From Terriglobia bacterium (GTDB lineage Bacteria > Acidobacteriota > Terriglobia > Bryobacterales > Bryobacteraceae), in assembly GCA_020073305.1 (NCBI GenBank), contig JAIQFK010000007.1, positions 62,001 through 126,000 of the forward strand: a stretch of 64,000 nt of DNA, in the 5' to 3' direction. The position numbers and the translations under genes were made by a program. The notes below the pieces were generated by a model, which ran no database searches, was not told the DNA's origin, and saw only the letters and a program-made list of their open reading frames with translations. Below, piece by piece: positions 8,668 to 16,873 of the stretch. Each line of letters opens with the position of its first letter. Within the stretch, counting starts at the first letter, position 1.

Positions 8668-9852
8668 CTACTTACCGCCGTTCGAGAACGCGATTCCACC
8701 GAAGCTGACGACACTCTGATCATCGATATTCCACTGCTCGTAGCGCAGCAGGTGGCCGCGCGCCTGGGGCACGGCTCTCAGAAATGTGTAAAGTACCGAG
8801 GAACCGCACCACTTCAGATCGTCGCGTTTCTCCTGCACCAGGCTCCAGAAGCCCTCGGCATCGCCGGTCGCCACGCGCTCGAGGCGGCTGCGGTCGCGCG
8901 CGGTGACTTCGACCATCGCATCCTGATCGGCGCGCGCCGTGAAGGAATCGCCGTAGCGGCGGCCCATGTGCGCCATATCAATGCCGAGTACCCAGAACAG
9001 CCGCCCGGCTTCTCGCACGTTCATTTCGCCGAGCGCATCGAGAAATCGAGACACATTCTCGTCCGCTTCCGGTTTGCTGCCCAGGTAGATGCTGTGCGCG
9101 TACGGCCCGCAGAGAATGGGCAGAATGCGAATGCCGGGTCCATACAAGTGCTGCAAGAAAAGCACCTGAAACTCGATGGAGTGTTCGATGGCGTGGCAAT
9201 AGTCCTCCATCTGAATGGCCGGTGCCGCCTTCTGCTCCAGCCAGTCGACCAGCGGCACGTCCACCTGGCTTTCGCCCAGCGGCGTCACGAACGGTTTGCG
9301 CGTCAAGCCGAATCGCTCCGGCTCGCCGTAATGCGAGGTGCCGAGTACGACGAAGGTGCGGTCCTTGTACCGCGGCGCCATCATCCCGTACGCGGCGCCG
9401 TAGGATTGCCACCCACCTTCGGGGCTGACGTGGGGCGCAGCGATGCCCACAAGGCCGTCCGACTGCGCCAGATTCTGTGAGCCTCCCATGTAGCGGTCAA
9501 GGGTCACACGCAGCGGCTGGACCGCGCTCGGGTAGGAGTTCCCGGCATGGATCGCTTCGCGCTGCGGAGCGCCGGCAAACTGCCGGTGCCGGTCTTCTTT
9601 GATGCCCTCAAAGACTTCGTTCTCCAGAAAGCCGCCGTTACTTAACGTCTCGATCAGATGGGTGGCCAGATCGCCGGTTTCCAGTTCGCCCGTTACCCGG
9701 ACGAGAATTTCCTTGATGTCGAGTTCGGTCTGCTGCCCGTCGAAACAGCGAAGGCACTGCACCAGCGCCGGCGGGATAATCAGCGTGAGATCCGAGTAGC
9801 GGAAGGGATCGCGAATCAGCAGGCCAGGGCGGTCTCGCAACGGAGACGGCAT
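8668..9852 (-). CDS. Memo-family protein (AmmeMemoRadiSam system protein B-like) with N-terminal extension
   Basis: This is a protein of about 394 residues. Residues from about 120 carry Memo (PF01875) landmarks: IAAPHVSPEGGW, VVLGTSHYGE, AIEHSIEFQVLFLQHL, ILPILCGPY and GIDMAHMGRRYGD. These supply the conserved His/Asp/Cys pocket related to extradiol dioxygenases. About 100 residues before it (DPFRYSDLTLIIPPALVQCLRCFDGQQ onward, helical) form a separate N-domain whose leucine-rich layout recalls short peptide-binding winged helices; this is only a guess. The frame is open further 5' to 10191 but that part shadows the matrixin gene, so ATG 9852 was chosen, without a good ribosome site. No AMMECR1 or radical SAM partner is seen nearby. 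Confidence 0.8.
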   Translation of the reverse strand: MPSPLRDRPGLLIRDPFRYSDLTLIIPPALVQCLRCFDGQQTELDIKEILVRVTGELETGDLATHLIETLSNGGFLENEVFEGIKEDRHRQFAGAPQREAIHAGNSYPSAVQPLRVTLDRYMGGSQNLAQSDGLVGIAAPHVSPEGGWQSYGAAYGMMAPRYKDRTFVVLGTSHYGEPERFGLTRKPFVTPLGESQVDVPLVDWLEQKAAPAIQMEDYCHAIEHSIEFQVLFLQHLYGPGIRILPILCGPYAHSIYLGSKPEADENVSRFLDALGEMNVREAGRLFWVLGIDMAHMGRRYGDSFTARADQDAMVEVTARDRSRLERVATGDAEGFWSLVQEKRDDLKWCGSSVLYTFLRAVPQARGHLLRYEQWNIDDQSVVSFGGIAFSNGGK

Positions 9853-9913
9853 GAAGTCCAGGTTGGACCGCAGGCTTGGCAGTGGTGAGGCCAATCCCCA
9901 TCGTAGCGCAGCG

Positions 9914-10510
9914 TCAGGGATGTTGCCTGAGTAGCTGGAGGAGGCGCTGGCGGTCGTAAGCGGAGATGGCGGATTGCGTACGGATGTCCTGGCGCGTTCC
10001 GATTCTGCGGCGATACCGCTCGAAGTACTCGACGATGTCGCCGCCGAATCCGAAGCTGTACATGATGTCTTCGAACTTGCCCGTGTGCGACAGGCCAAGG
10101 GCGTGCCCGCTTTCGTGCAGGCAGGTGAGATAGATAATGGCATCGCGCAGCAGGGTGTCATGCTCCGCCGCCCGATAAATCTCTTCGCCAAGCTGTGATA
10201 CGTCCGGGTTTACATGAATGGCTGAGCCGCGCTTGCCATCCACCAGGATGGGACTCGCTTTGCCATACAGCCTCATATGGTCGGAAGCCCAATAAATACG
10301 GATGCGCGCGTGATTTTCAGCGGCTGTCGCAAAGGTAAGATCCGCTGCCTTTTGCCAGGCCTCGATCGCCCACTCGGCCAGCTCAGGGTCCTTGGCTGCA
10401 CACGTGGTTTGGCGCGAGACTTCAGCGGAGCACGGCTCGATCCAATAGGTGAAGGTCTCGGCCGGCAGCAGAGCCGTTACCCCGAGCAGCCAGAGGAAAC
10501 GCCGCGTCAC
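9914..10510 (-). CDS. Secreted matrixin-type zinc metalloprotease
   Basis: This 198-residue protein has a signal peptide ([17 protein letters not shown]) and the metzincin zinc motif [11 protein letters not shown] (His132, Glu133, His136, His142), followed by a Met-turn-like DIMY at 149-151. Matrixin-family (Peptidase_M10-like) enzymes cleave proteins outside the cytoplasm. The domain is small and lacks a propeptide cysteine switch or accessory domains. Its GTG start overlaps the TGA stop of cysE as GTGA, showing translational coupling. The Memo-like gene follows after 61 bases. The biological link among these three is not obvious. It might be a small self-standing protease or a peptidase-like protein with an unknown target. 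Confidence 0.86.
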   Translation of the reverse strand: MTRRFLWLLGVTALLPAETFTYWIEPCSAEVSRQTTCAAKDPELAEWAIEAWQKAADLTFATAAENHARIRIYWASDHMRLYGKASPILVDGKRGSAIHVNPDVSQLGEEIYRAAEHDTLLRDAIIYLTCLHESGHALGLSHTGKFEDIMYSFGFGGDIVEYFERYRRRIGTRQDIRTQSAISAYDRQRLLQLLRQHP

Positions 10511-11166
10511 AAGTTCCGTGCTTCGACTTCGAGACGTTCGGCGAGATTCCGTAGTTTGTTTTCCAGATCGGCGACGCGCTGCTTCAACTCATCGATGGCC
10601 TGGCCCTCGGGATCGGGCAGGTTGCCATGCTCCAGCAGGCCCCCCGCTTCTCGCCGAGTGCGCACTACCTTGCCCGGAATGCCGACGACGGTAGACCCAT
10701 CGGGCACGGGATGCACAACCACGGACCCCGCGCCGATCTTGACGTCATCCCCAATTCGGATGCTGCCCAGCACTTTCGCTCCCGTACCCACCACCACACG
10801 GTGGCCGAGAGTCGGGTGCCGCTTGCCTTTCTCATTGCCGGTGCCGCCGAGCGTCACACCCTGGTAGAGCAAACAGTCGTCGCCGATTTCAGCGGTTTCG
10901 CCGATCACCACACCGGCGCCGTGATCAATGAAGAACCGCCTGCCAATCCTGGCGCCGGGGTGAATTTCGACGCCGGTGAGAAAGCGCGAGATTTGAGAGA
11001 CGATGCGTGGAACCAGCGGAATGCCCGCGGTGTGGAGTTTGTGCGCCAGCCGGTGGAACAGAATGGCATGAAAACCGGGGTAACACAGGACGATTTCGAG
11101 AGTACTTTTAGCTGCCGGGTCTTCCCGGAAAATGGTATCGATCTGTTCTCGAATGGCCCGAAACAT
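10507..11166 (-). CDS. cysE: Serine O-acetyltransferase
   Basis: This 219-residue protein makes O-acetyl-L-serine from serine and acetyl-CoA, the precursor step of cysteine synthesis. The N-terminal helical part ([30 protein letters not shown]) and the left-handed beta-helix hexapeptide repeats follow the short CysE/EpsC form. Diagnostic blocks are [25 protein letters not shown] (catalytic His/Asp), [10 protein letters not shown] and [22 protein letters not shown]. The last 40 residues ([21 protein letters not shown]) form a predicted coiled coil beyond the usual end. It is the first gene of a coupled unit with the matrixin and Memo-like genes. Confidence 0.94.
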   Translation of the reverse strand: MFRAIREQIDTIFREDPAAKSTLEIVLCYPGFHAILFHRLAHKLHTAGIPLVPRIVSQISRFLTGVEIHPGARIGRRFFIDHGAGVVIGETAEIGDDCLLYQGVTLGGTGNEKGKRHPTLGHRVVVGTGAKVLGSIRIGDDVKIGAGSVVVHPVPDGSTVVGIPGKVVRTRREAGGLLEHGNLPDPEGQAIDELKQRVADLENKLRNLAERLEVEARNL

Positions 11167-11273
11167 GGCGCCCCAGCGGTATTCGATGACTCTCGGCCGC
11201 GAAAAGCTTCGTTAGGCTTATGGTGGCCGTGGAGGCCGGCTTTGTCAAGTTACTGGCTACCAGGGTGGTGCTA

Positions 11274-13580
11274 TTACGGTAACGAGAACGCCAGGACTTG
11301 GCCTCCCGCGGCGACGGCCACGTACTGCTTACCACCCGCCATGTAGGTCATGGGCGAGGCTTTCCACAACTCGTTGGTCTGGAAATGCCAGAGTAGCTTC
11401 CCGGAACGCGCATCCGCAGCCGCGAAGGCACCGCTGTCTTCACAGAAGAAAACGAGCCCTCCCGCCGTTGACAGCACGCCTCCCCAGGAGCGCCCCTCCC
11501 CGGTCTGTGGAATCTCCCAGGCGATCTTGCCCGTTTCAAGGTCGATGGCGCGCAGAAACTTCTGGGCCCGCTCACCCGGAACTTCGCGCGCCTCACCGCC
11601 GTAGTACGATTCGCCCGCTGTCCACACGGCATCAGACTTCGTGAAGATGTTGCACTTTTCGAGAGCCATCAAATAGAACAGCCTGGTTGCCGGATTATAG
11701 GCGTTGGAAAACCAGTTGGTCGCGCCGTCGACCGAGGGACATCCCTTCGTACCTTGAGGCGTGGGATCGGAATCGTGATCAACGACCGGCCGGCCATCAG
11801 CCGCAACGCCCTTTGCCCAATTGAGCTTCTGGACAAATTGTGTCGCGCGCAGAAAATGGCCGTTGGTCCGGTCGAGAACGTAGAAGAAGCCGTTGCGGTT
11901 GGCTTGCAGCAGAAGCTTGCGCTCGTGGCCCTGGAATGGGGCATCCACCAGCATGGCGGTCTGAGCGGAATCCCAATCGTGCAAGTCGTGCGGCGTGTAC
12001 TGGAAATACCAGCGTAGTTTTCCCGTAGCGGGTTCGAGCGCCACCACGGAGTCGGAATACAGGTTGTCGCCCTGGCGCTCGTCGCCGTTGTAATCCGGGC
12101 ATGGATTGCCGGTGGTCCAGAACAGCTGGTTGGTTTCCGCGTCATATGTGCCCGTGAGCCAGGCAGCCGTGCACCCATGCACCAGCGCCTTGCCGCCCCA
12201 GGTCTCCGACAACGGCTCACCCGGCGCGGGAATCGTCCAGAAGCGCCAGACCCGCTCACCGGTCGAAGCTTTGTAAGCCGCGACAAACCCGCGGATGCCC
12301 TCGTCGCCGCCCGAGGTGCCGGAGATAACGAGGTCATTCACAACCAATGGCGCGGAAGTGGCGCCGTAATTCACGCGCCAGTCGGCCATCTCCACATCCC
12401 AAAGCAGGCTGCCCGTGAGCCGGTGCAGGGCGAGCAGGTGCGCGTTGTCGGTGACCATGAAGACGCGATCACCCAGGATCGCCACGCCGCGATTGATGCC
12501 GCCGGCCGCATCGCCGGACAGGCCTTTGCTGCGCGGACGTTCGTAATGCCACATGGCGCGCCCGGTTTGCGCGTCGAGTGCGTAGGCTTCGTTCACCGCT
12601 GTCACATACATCACTCCGTCCACGACGATAGGCGTTGTCTCGAGTCGCGAGGAGCGGCCCACCCTGAAACTCCACTGCGCACTCAATGCGGCGATATTCG
12701 AGGTGTTGATCCCATCGAGCGGGCTGTGGCGATTGCCGGTGAGAACGCCATGGTACGTGGGCCAATCGCCTTTCTTGGGTTCGCGGATCTGCGCGAAGGA
12801 GACCGAGCCGGGAAGCGGAGTGGTTTCGACACCGGCATGGGCCGGAACATTTCCATCCAGACGGCTGAGATAAGCGATGAGGTCGCGCAACTCTTCTTCG
12901 CTCGCCGCAACCGGAGGCATCAGCGAATTCTTCTCGCGATCCACGGCGGCGATTTGATTCCGCTCCAGCAGGTGCAGCCTTCCATCGAGCCCCTGGAGCT
13001 GCAAGTCGAATGTGCTCTCATTCTTCACTAGGCCGCGCAGCGATGAACCGTCGTGGAGGTGCACGGTTGCCACCTGGTAACCCGGGGTGATGCTCCGGCT
13101 CGGGTCGTGGAGGATGCTTTCGATCTCCGCGACGCTCCGGCGCCTGCCCAGCGCGGAGAGGTCGCCGCCGATCCAGCCGCCGCGCCCGCCGACGGTGTGG
13201 CACGATGCGCAATTCCCCCCGCCATAGAAGAACTGTTCTCCGGCTGCGACGTTGCCGGGAGCCGGCGTGTCCGCCGCCGGGGCGCGCAGTTCGTGGACAT
13301 AGGCCACCAGATCCTCGAGTTGCCCGTCGGGCAAACGAAAGGAGGGCATACCCGCGGACGGGATGCCGTTGCGAATAATGTCACGCAGGTCCTGCACGGA
13401 GTGAACGCGGGACTCGCCTCGCCCAACCAGCGCCGGGGCACGCTCGCCTCCCGTGCCTCCCGCGCCGTGACAGCCCGCGCAAAGCACGGTGAAACGCCTC
13501 TTGCCCGCGCCTGTGTTCTGCGCGCTCAGAGAAGCGGTTACCAGAGTCATCAGGATGAGGATGCGAATCGAAAGAGGCAC
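11274..13580 (-). CDS. PQQ-dependent dehydrogenase with two N-terminal cytochrome c modules
   Basis: This 768-residue exported quinoprotein oxidises an alcohol or sugar-type substrate in the periplasm and passes electrons to fused hemes. After a signal peptide come two heme c motifs, CAGCH (34-38, with likely Met78 ligand in SAGMPSF) and CASCH (124-128). Next is a module of about 100 residues (YQVATVHLHDGSSLRGLVKNE ... SLMPP) of the type found in planctomycete/acidobacterial heme-binding proteins. From about 265 an eight-bladed PQQ propeller follows, with tryptophan-docking repeats (GRAMWHYE, GSLLWDVE, GERVWRFW, GKLRWYF, GKIAWEIP, GKLLWHF) and the active-site-type TPHDLHDWDS. The start is a GTG; an internal ATG 30 bases in is an alternative. 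The substrate is unknown. A CBM9-like gene lies six bases upstream. Confidence 0.88.
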   Translation of the reverse strand: MPLSIRILILMTLVTASLSAQNTGAGKRRFTVLCAGCHGAGGTGGERAPALVGRGESRVHSVQDLRDIIRNGIPSAGMPSFRLPDGQLEDLVAYVHELRAPAADTPAPGNVAAGEQFFYGGGNCASCHTVGGRGGWIGGDLSALGRRRSVAEIESILHDPSRSITPGYQVATVHLHDGSSLRGLVKNESTFDLQLQGLDGRLHLLERNQIAAVDREKNSLMPPVAASEEELRDLIAYLSRLDGNVPAHAGVETTPLPGSVSFAQIREPKKGDWPTYHGVLTGNRHSPLDGINTSNIAALSAQWSFRVGRSSRLETTPIVVDGVMYVTAVNEAYALDAQTGRAMWHYERPRSKGLSGDAAGGINRGVAILGDRVFMVTDNAHLLALHRLTGSLLWDVEMADWRVNYGATSAPLVVNDLVISGTSGGDEGIRGFVAAYKASTGERVWRFWTIPAPGEPLSETWGGKALVHGCTAAWLTGTYDAETNQLFWTTGNPCPDYNGDERQGDNLYSDSVVALEPATGKLRWYFQYTPHDLHDWDSAQTAMLVDAPFQGHERKLLLQANRNGFFYVLDRTNGHFLRATQFVQKLNWAKGVAADGRPVVDHDSDPTPQGTKGCPSVDGATNWFSNAYNPATRLFYLMALEKCNIFTKSDAVWTAGESYYGGEAREVPGERAQKFLRAIDLETGKIAWEIPQTGEGRSWGGVLSTAGGLVFFCEDSGAFAAADARSGKLLWHFQTNELWKASPMTYMAGGKQYVAVAAGGQVLAFSLP

Positions 13581-13586
13581 GCGATT

Positions 13587-14327
13587 TTACTTGGTGAAGA
13601 TCAACGTTCCGAAATGCTCCGGCACGTGGTTCGGATCGCGGTTGACCACGCAGGTGGGCTGCCAGCACATGAAGTGGCGCTGCGGATCAGCTCCGAGCCC
13701 GTCAATGCGGTAGAGATTGGCGCGCCACTTGGTTCCTGCTTTTACCGGCTGCTCACTCACGGATTTCAGCGGAACGCGCGTTGCCGCGTACCAGATGTGA
13801 TTTTTCTCATCGATCCGGCCCTGTTTCTCGTAGCCGGAATTCCACTTGGAGTCGTAGCTTTCCTTGTTGATGTCGATGGCGAGATCCACCCAGTCGCCCG
13901 TGGGCGCGATTTCGAACTCGCGATAGTGCTTGATGTCCTTCCAGTCGTCTCCCAGGAAAAACTCGACCACGTCACGGTCCCAGAGTTTGAGGCGGTCTTT
14001 GCTGTTGTCCGCGGGCAGCCACAGGTTCAGCACCGTGTACGGGCAGATGAACAGAAGATAGAGATCGGAATCGGTCCAAAACGCGCGCACTTCGGTCTTG
14101 AGATTGGGATAGTCGATCTCATGCGTGCAGTCCTTGGTCATCCACGTGGACGCCGCTTGCGACCAAGTCGCCGACTTCGGGTCCGTGTTCAGCGCTTGCG
14201 CCGCCGCGACATGCGGGATCGAAAAACTCGCCGTGGGCGACGCAACCTCGCAGACCTTCTCAGCTGCAAGAGCTGGTATCGCACACAACAACAGCAGTGG
14301 CAGAAACATCTTCAATTGTGATTTCAT
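13587..14327 (-). CDS. Secreted carbohydrate-binding (CBM9-like/DOMON-like) protein
   Basis: This 246-residue protein has a signal peptide (MKSQLKMFLPLLLLCAIPALA) and a single beta-sandwich domain with the CBM9-like_1 pattern: TWMTKDCTHEIDYPNLKTEVRAFWTDSDLYLLF, then DVVEFFLGDDW, YREFEIAPTGDWVDLAI and a C-terminal WRANLYRIDG. Conserved aromatic residues would line the ligand cleft. Proteins of this group bind sugars or sit beside redox enzymes. It lies between a TPR gene (six bases upstream) and the PQQ dehydrogenase gene (six bases downstream), so all three are probably one transcript. A role as substrate-binding or electron-chain accessory of the PQQ enzyme is inference. Confidence 0.8.
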   Translation of the reverse strand: MKSQLKMFLPLLLLCAIPALAAEKVCEVASPTASFSIPHVAAAQALNTDPKSATWSQAASTWMTKDCTHEIDYPNLKTEVRAFWTDSDLYLLFICPYTVLNLWLPADNSKDRLKLWDRDVVEFFLGDDWKDIKHYREFEIAPTGDWVDLAIDINKESYDSKWNSGYEKQGRIDEKNHIWYAATRVPLKSVSEQPVKAGTKWRANLYRIDGLGADPQRHFMCWQPTCVVNRDPNHVPEHFGTLIFTK

Positions 14328-14333
14328 TGAAAT

Positions 14334-16028
14334 TTATGGGCGGGCCGCCGCGGCATTTCTAAGCTCGGGAGCAATCTCGTACGCCTTTTCCAGCTCCGCG
14401 CGCGACTCCGCCTCCTTTCCTTCCTGATGAAGCGCCACTGCAAGATTATAGTGCGCTTCCGCGTACCGCGGCTTGAGGCGGACGGCTTCGCGAAACTCCG
14501 CCAGTGCCGCAGATCGATTGCCGCTCTGGAGCAGCACCAGGCCCAGGTTATTGTGGGCTTCGGCGAAGTTCGGATTGCGGCGCACCACCTCGCGGAAGAC
14601 GTTCGCGGCGCCTGCCGCATCGTTGTTCTGGCTGAGGACCAATCCCAATTGTATCCGTGCGTCGGTGTATTTGGGATCGAGGCTGAGGGCTTCGTTCAGT
14701 TCGCGAGCGGCATCGTCCAGGCGGCCCGACTGCGCGAGCGCCAGGCCGAAGTTATAATGCGCCTCGGCCAGGTCCGGATCATTGATCACCGCCTGCCGGA
14801 ATTCCTCCAGCGCGCGGGCTCGATCATTGCCGCGCCAGTAGAGCAATCCCAGGCTGGAATGGGCGTGTGCGTAATCGGGTTTGAGTTCGAGCGCCTTCTG
14901 ATAGGCTGCGAGCGCGCGGGCCGCATCGCCCTTCCGGTCCCACGTGACGCCGAGATAGTAGTGTCCCGTCGCCAGCTCAGGACTTTCGTCCACCGACTTC
15001 TGGAACAGGTCCAGAGCGTCATCGAGCTTCTGCTGTTGTAGCGCTTCCACCCCCTGGAGGATCAAGCTCTTGGATTGCGCCAGGCGCGTGCGGAAATCGT
15101 GCAGGCCCTTCAACTCTTTCAACTCGGTTTGTGCCGCTTGGGTTTGCCCCTGGGCGCGCAGTGCAATGCCCAGGTTGTAGTGCGCCTGTTCAAAATCAGG
15201 CTTTAGATCGACGGCGTGACGAAATGCGGTAATTGCACCGGGCAGGTCGTCGCCGGCCTTCAACTCCATGCCGAGGTCGTACTGCAACCCCGGATCTTTC
15301 GGATTCAGATCGACGGCCTTCTTGAACTCAGCTAGTGCGCCTGCGTGGTCGCCCTGGCGGCGCAGCGTCACGCCCAGCCGGGAATGCGCCGGCGCGAAAC
15401 CTGGATTGAGCTGCGTGGCCCGTCGAAACTGGGCGGCAGCGGCCTCGAGATTGCCGAGCTGGCCTTCGGCGAGTCCCAGCTCAAAATGCATCTCGGCCGA
15501 GGGCTTCAGCTGCAGCGCCTGGCGAAGCTCCGCGGCGGCCGCGGACGGATTGCTCTGTTCGAGATACACGCGCGCGAGGAAACGCCGGGCCGCAGCATTT
15601 TTCGGGTCGCGCTGGACGGCGGTGCGCAGCTCCTTCTCGGCGGCCTCAAGCTCATGCAAATCGTACTCGGCGGCGCCCAGCCCGTAATGCGCCTCGGCCC
15701 ACTTGGGCCTGAGCCGCGCGGCCGTTTCGAATTCCTCAATCGCCGCCTTGGAGTCGCCCTTGTATTTCAGCGTCAGCGCCAGGTTGTAGTGCGTGTCGGC
15801 GTCGTTGGGTTCGAGAGCCAGCGCCTTGCGGTAGTTGTCGATGGCCTGATCCCAGGACTTGTTGCGGGAAAGCTCCAGCGCTTTTTGGCGATAGGTGTCA
15901 GCGGTCTGCGCCAACGATGCCGCGGAACACAGAAGGCCAAGGGCGAGAATGCCGAAAATGCCCGCAGACAGATGGGGGCGTTTCTGAGCCGCGATCAAAC
16001 GAAGCGGTTTTTGGGCCTTCTTCAGCAT
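14334..16028 (-). CDS. Exported or membrane-anchored tetratricopeptide repeat protein
   Basis: This 564-residue protein has a basic N-terminus, a hydrophobic segment (AGIFGILALGLLCSAASLA, about 22-40) that is a signal peptide or anchor, then roughly fourteen TPR units filling the rest. Canonical units are AEAHYNLAVALHQEGKEAES, AEAHNNLGLVLLQSGNRSAA and ADTHYNLALTLKYKGDSKAA. A stretch of about 35 residues (about 305-340, LKELKGLHDFRTRLAQSKSLILQ) breaks the array into two solenoid halves. TPR solenoids bind protein partners in the periplasm. It is upstream of the CBM9-like and PQQ dehydrogenase genes with six-base gaps, so it may scaffold that system; this is inferred from position only. Confidence 0.88.
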   Translation of the reverse strand: MLKKAQKPLRLIAAQKRPHLSAGIFGILALGLLCSAASLAQTADTYRQKALELSRNKSWDQAIDNYRKALALEPNDADTHYNLALTLKYKGDSKAAIEEFETAARLRPKWAEAHYGLGAAEYDLHELEAAEKELRTAVQRDPKNAAARRFLARVYLEQSNPSAAAAELRQALQLKPSAEMHFELGLAEGQLGNLEAAAAQFRRATQLNPGFAPAHSRLGVTLRRQGDHAGALAEFKKAVDLNPKDPGLQYDLGMELKAGDDLPGAITAFRHAVDLKPDFEQAHYNLGIALRAQGQTQAAQTELKELKGLHDFRTRLAQSKSLILQGVEALQQQKLDDALDLFQKSVDESPELATGHYYLGVTWDRKGDAARALAAYQKALELKPDYAHAHSSLGLLYWRGNDRARALEEFRQAVINDPDLAEAHYNFGLALAQSGRLDDAARELNEALSLDPKYTDARIQLGLVLSQNNDAAGAANVFREVVRRNPNFAEAHNNLGLVLLQSGNRSAALAEFREAVRLKPRYAEAHYNLAVALHQEGKEAESRAELEKAYEIAPELRNAAAARP

Positions 16029-16054
16029 CCTGTTAGACAGGCTAGCAGAGTGAA

Positions 16055-16825
16055 TTACCGGGCCGTCCAGCCGCCGTCGATGAGGATGGTGTGGCCGGTA
16101 ATGAGAGAGGCGGCTGGCGAAGCCAGGAAGACGACCGCTCCGGCGACATCCATCGGTTCGCCGATCCGGTGCAGCCCGGCGATGCGCTCAATCACGTCGG
16201 CGCGAAAGACCGGATCGGCCAGCGCCTCGTCGGTGCCCGGCGTGGTGATAAACGTTGGCGCCACGGCATTCACAGTGATGTTGTGCTTGCCCCATTCGAC
16301 CGCGAGACATTTCGTCAAATGCGAAATGGCGGCCTTGCTCATGCAGTAGACCGATTCGGTGGGCAATGCGACAGACCCGGCTTGAGAACTCAGGTTGATG
16401 ATCCGCCCGCCTTTCTGGCGCATCATCACGCGCCCCACGGCCTGGCTCGCAAAGAAAGTGGCCTTGGCGTTCAGCGTCATGGTGAGGTCGTAGTCCTGCT
16501 CGGTGACATCTTCGGCGAGGCCTGTGGTCCCGCCGCCCGCATTGTTGATGAGGATATCGAGCCGGCCGAAACGCGCCACGGCCTCATCAATAGCGCGGGT
16601 GATTTGATCCAAATGCAGTACGTCCATCTGGAGTGGCAGCGCCTTCCGGCCCATCGCTTGGATTTCCCGTGCCAGTTCTGCGCCGGTATTGACATCGCGC
16701 AGGCCAAGCGCGACATCCGCACCCGCGTGAGCCAGCGCGATGGAGATGGCGCGCCCCAGGCCGCGAGCCGCGCCAGTGACCAGGGCGGCCTGGCCCGTCA
16801 GATCAAATCGAGGAAATTCGTTCAT
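16055..16825 (-). CDS. SDR-family NAD(P)-dependent oxidoreductase
   Basis: This 256-residue classical short-chain dehydrogenase has the cofactor motif TGAARGLG near residue 17, NNAGG, and the catalytic Ser146 and YCMSK (Tyr160, Lys164). It also has the C-terminal ITGHTILIDGGWT. The sequence resembles gluconate 5-dehydrogenase/2-deoxy-D-gluconate 3-dehydrogenase-type enzymes, so a sugar-acid substrate is plausible but not shown. ATG 16825 was chosen over an upstream TTG (16840), neither with a strong ribosome site. It sits 26 bases upstream of the TPR gene and 48 bases downstream of the TonB receptor gene, all on one strand. Confidence 0.9.
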   Translation of the reverse strand: MNEFPRFDLTGQAALVTGAARGLGRAISIALAHAGADVALGLRDVNTGAELAREIQAMGRKALPLQMDVLHLDQITRAIDEAVARFGRLDILINNAGGGTTGLAEDVTEQDYDLTMTLNAKATFFASQAVGRVMMRQKGGRIINLSSQAGSVALPTESVYCMSKAAISHLTKCLAVEWGKHNITVNAVAPTFITTPGTDEALADPVFRADVIERIAGLHRIGEPMDVAGAVVFLASPAASLITGHTILIDGGWTAR

Positions 16826-16873
16826 GAAGAGGCAGGACAAGCAAAAGTGCCGGTCCTGCCCGGGTCGAGAATT

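Noticed and set aside
13053-14321. 422-codon plus-strand frame opposite the PQQ and CBM9-like genes
   Set aside because: It is antisense to two well-supported genes, with arginine/alanine-rich composition and no domain likeness; it results from high GC.
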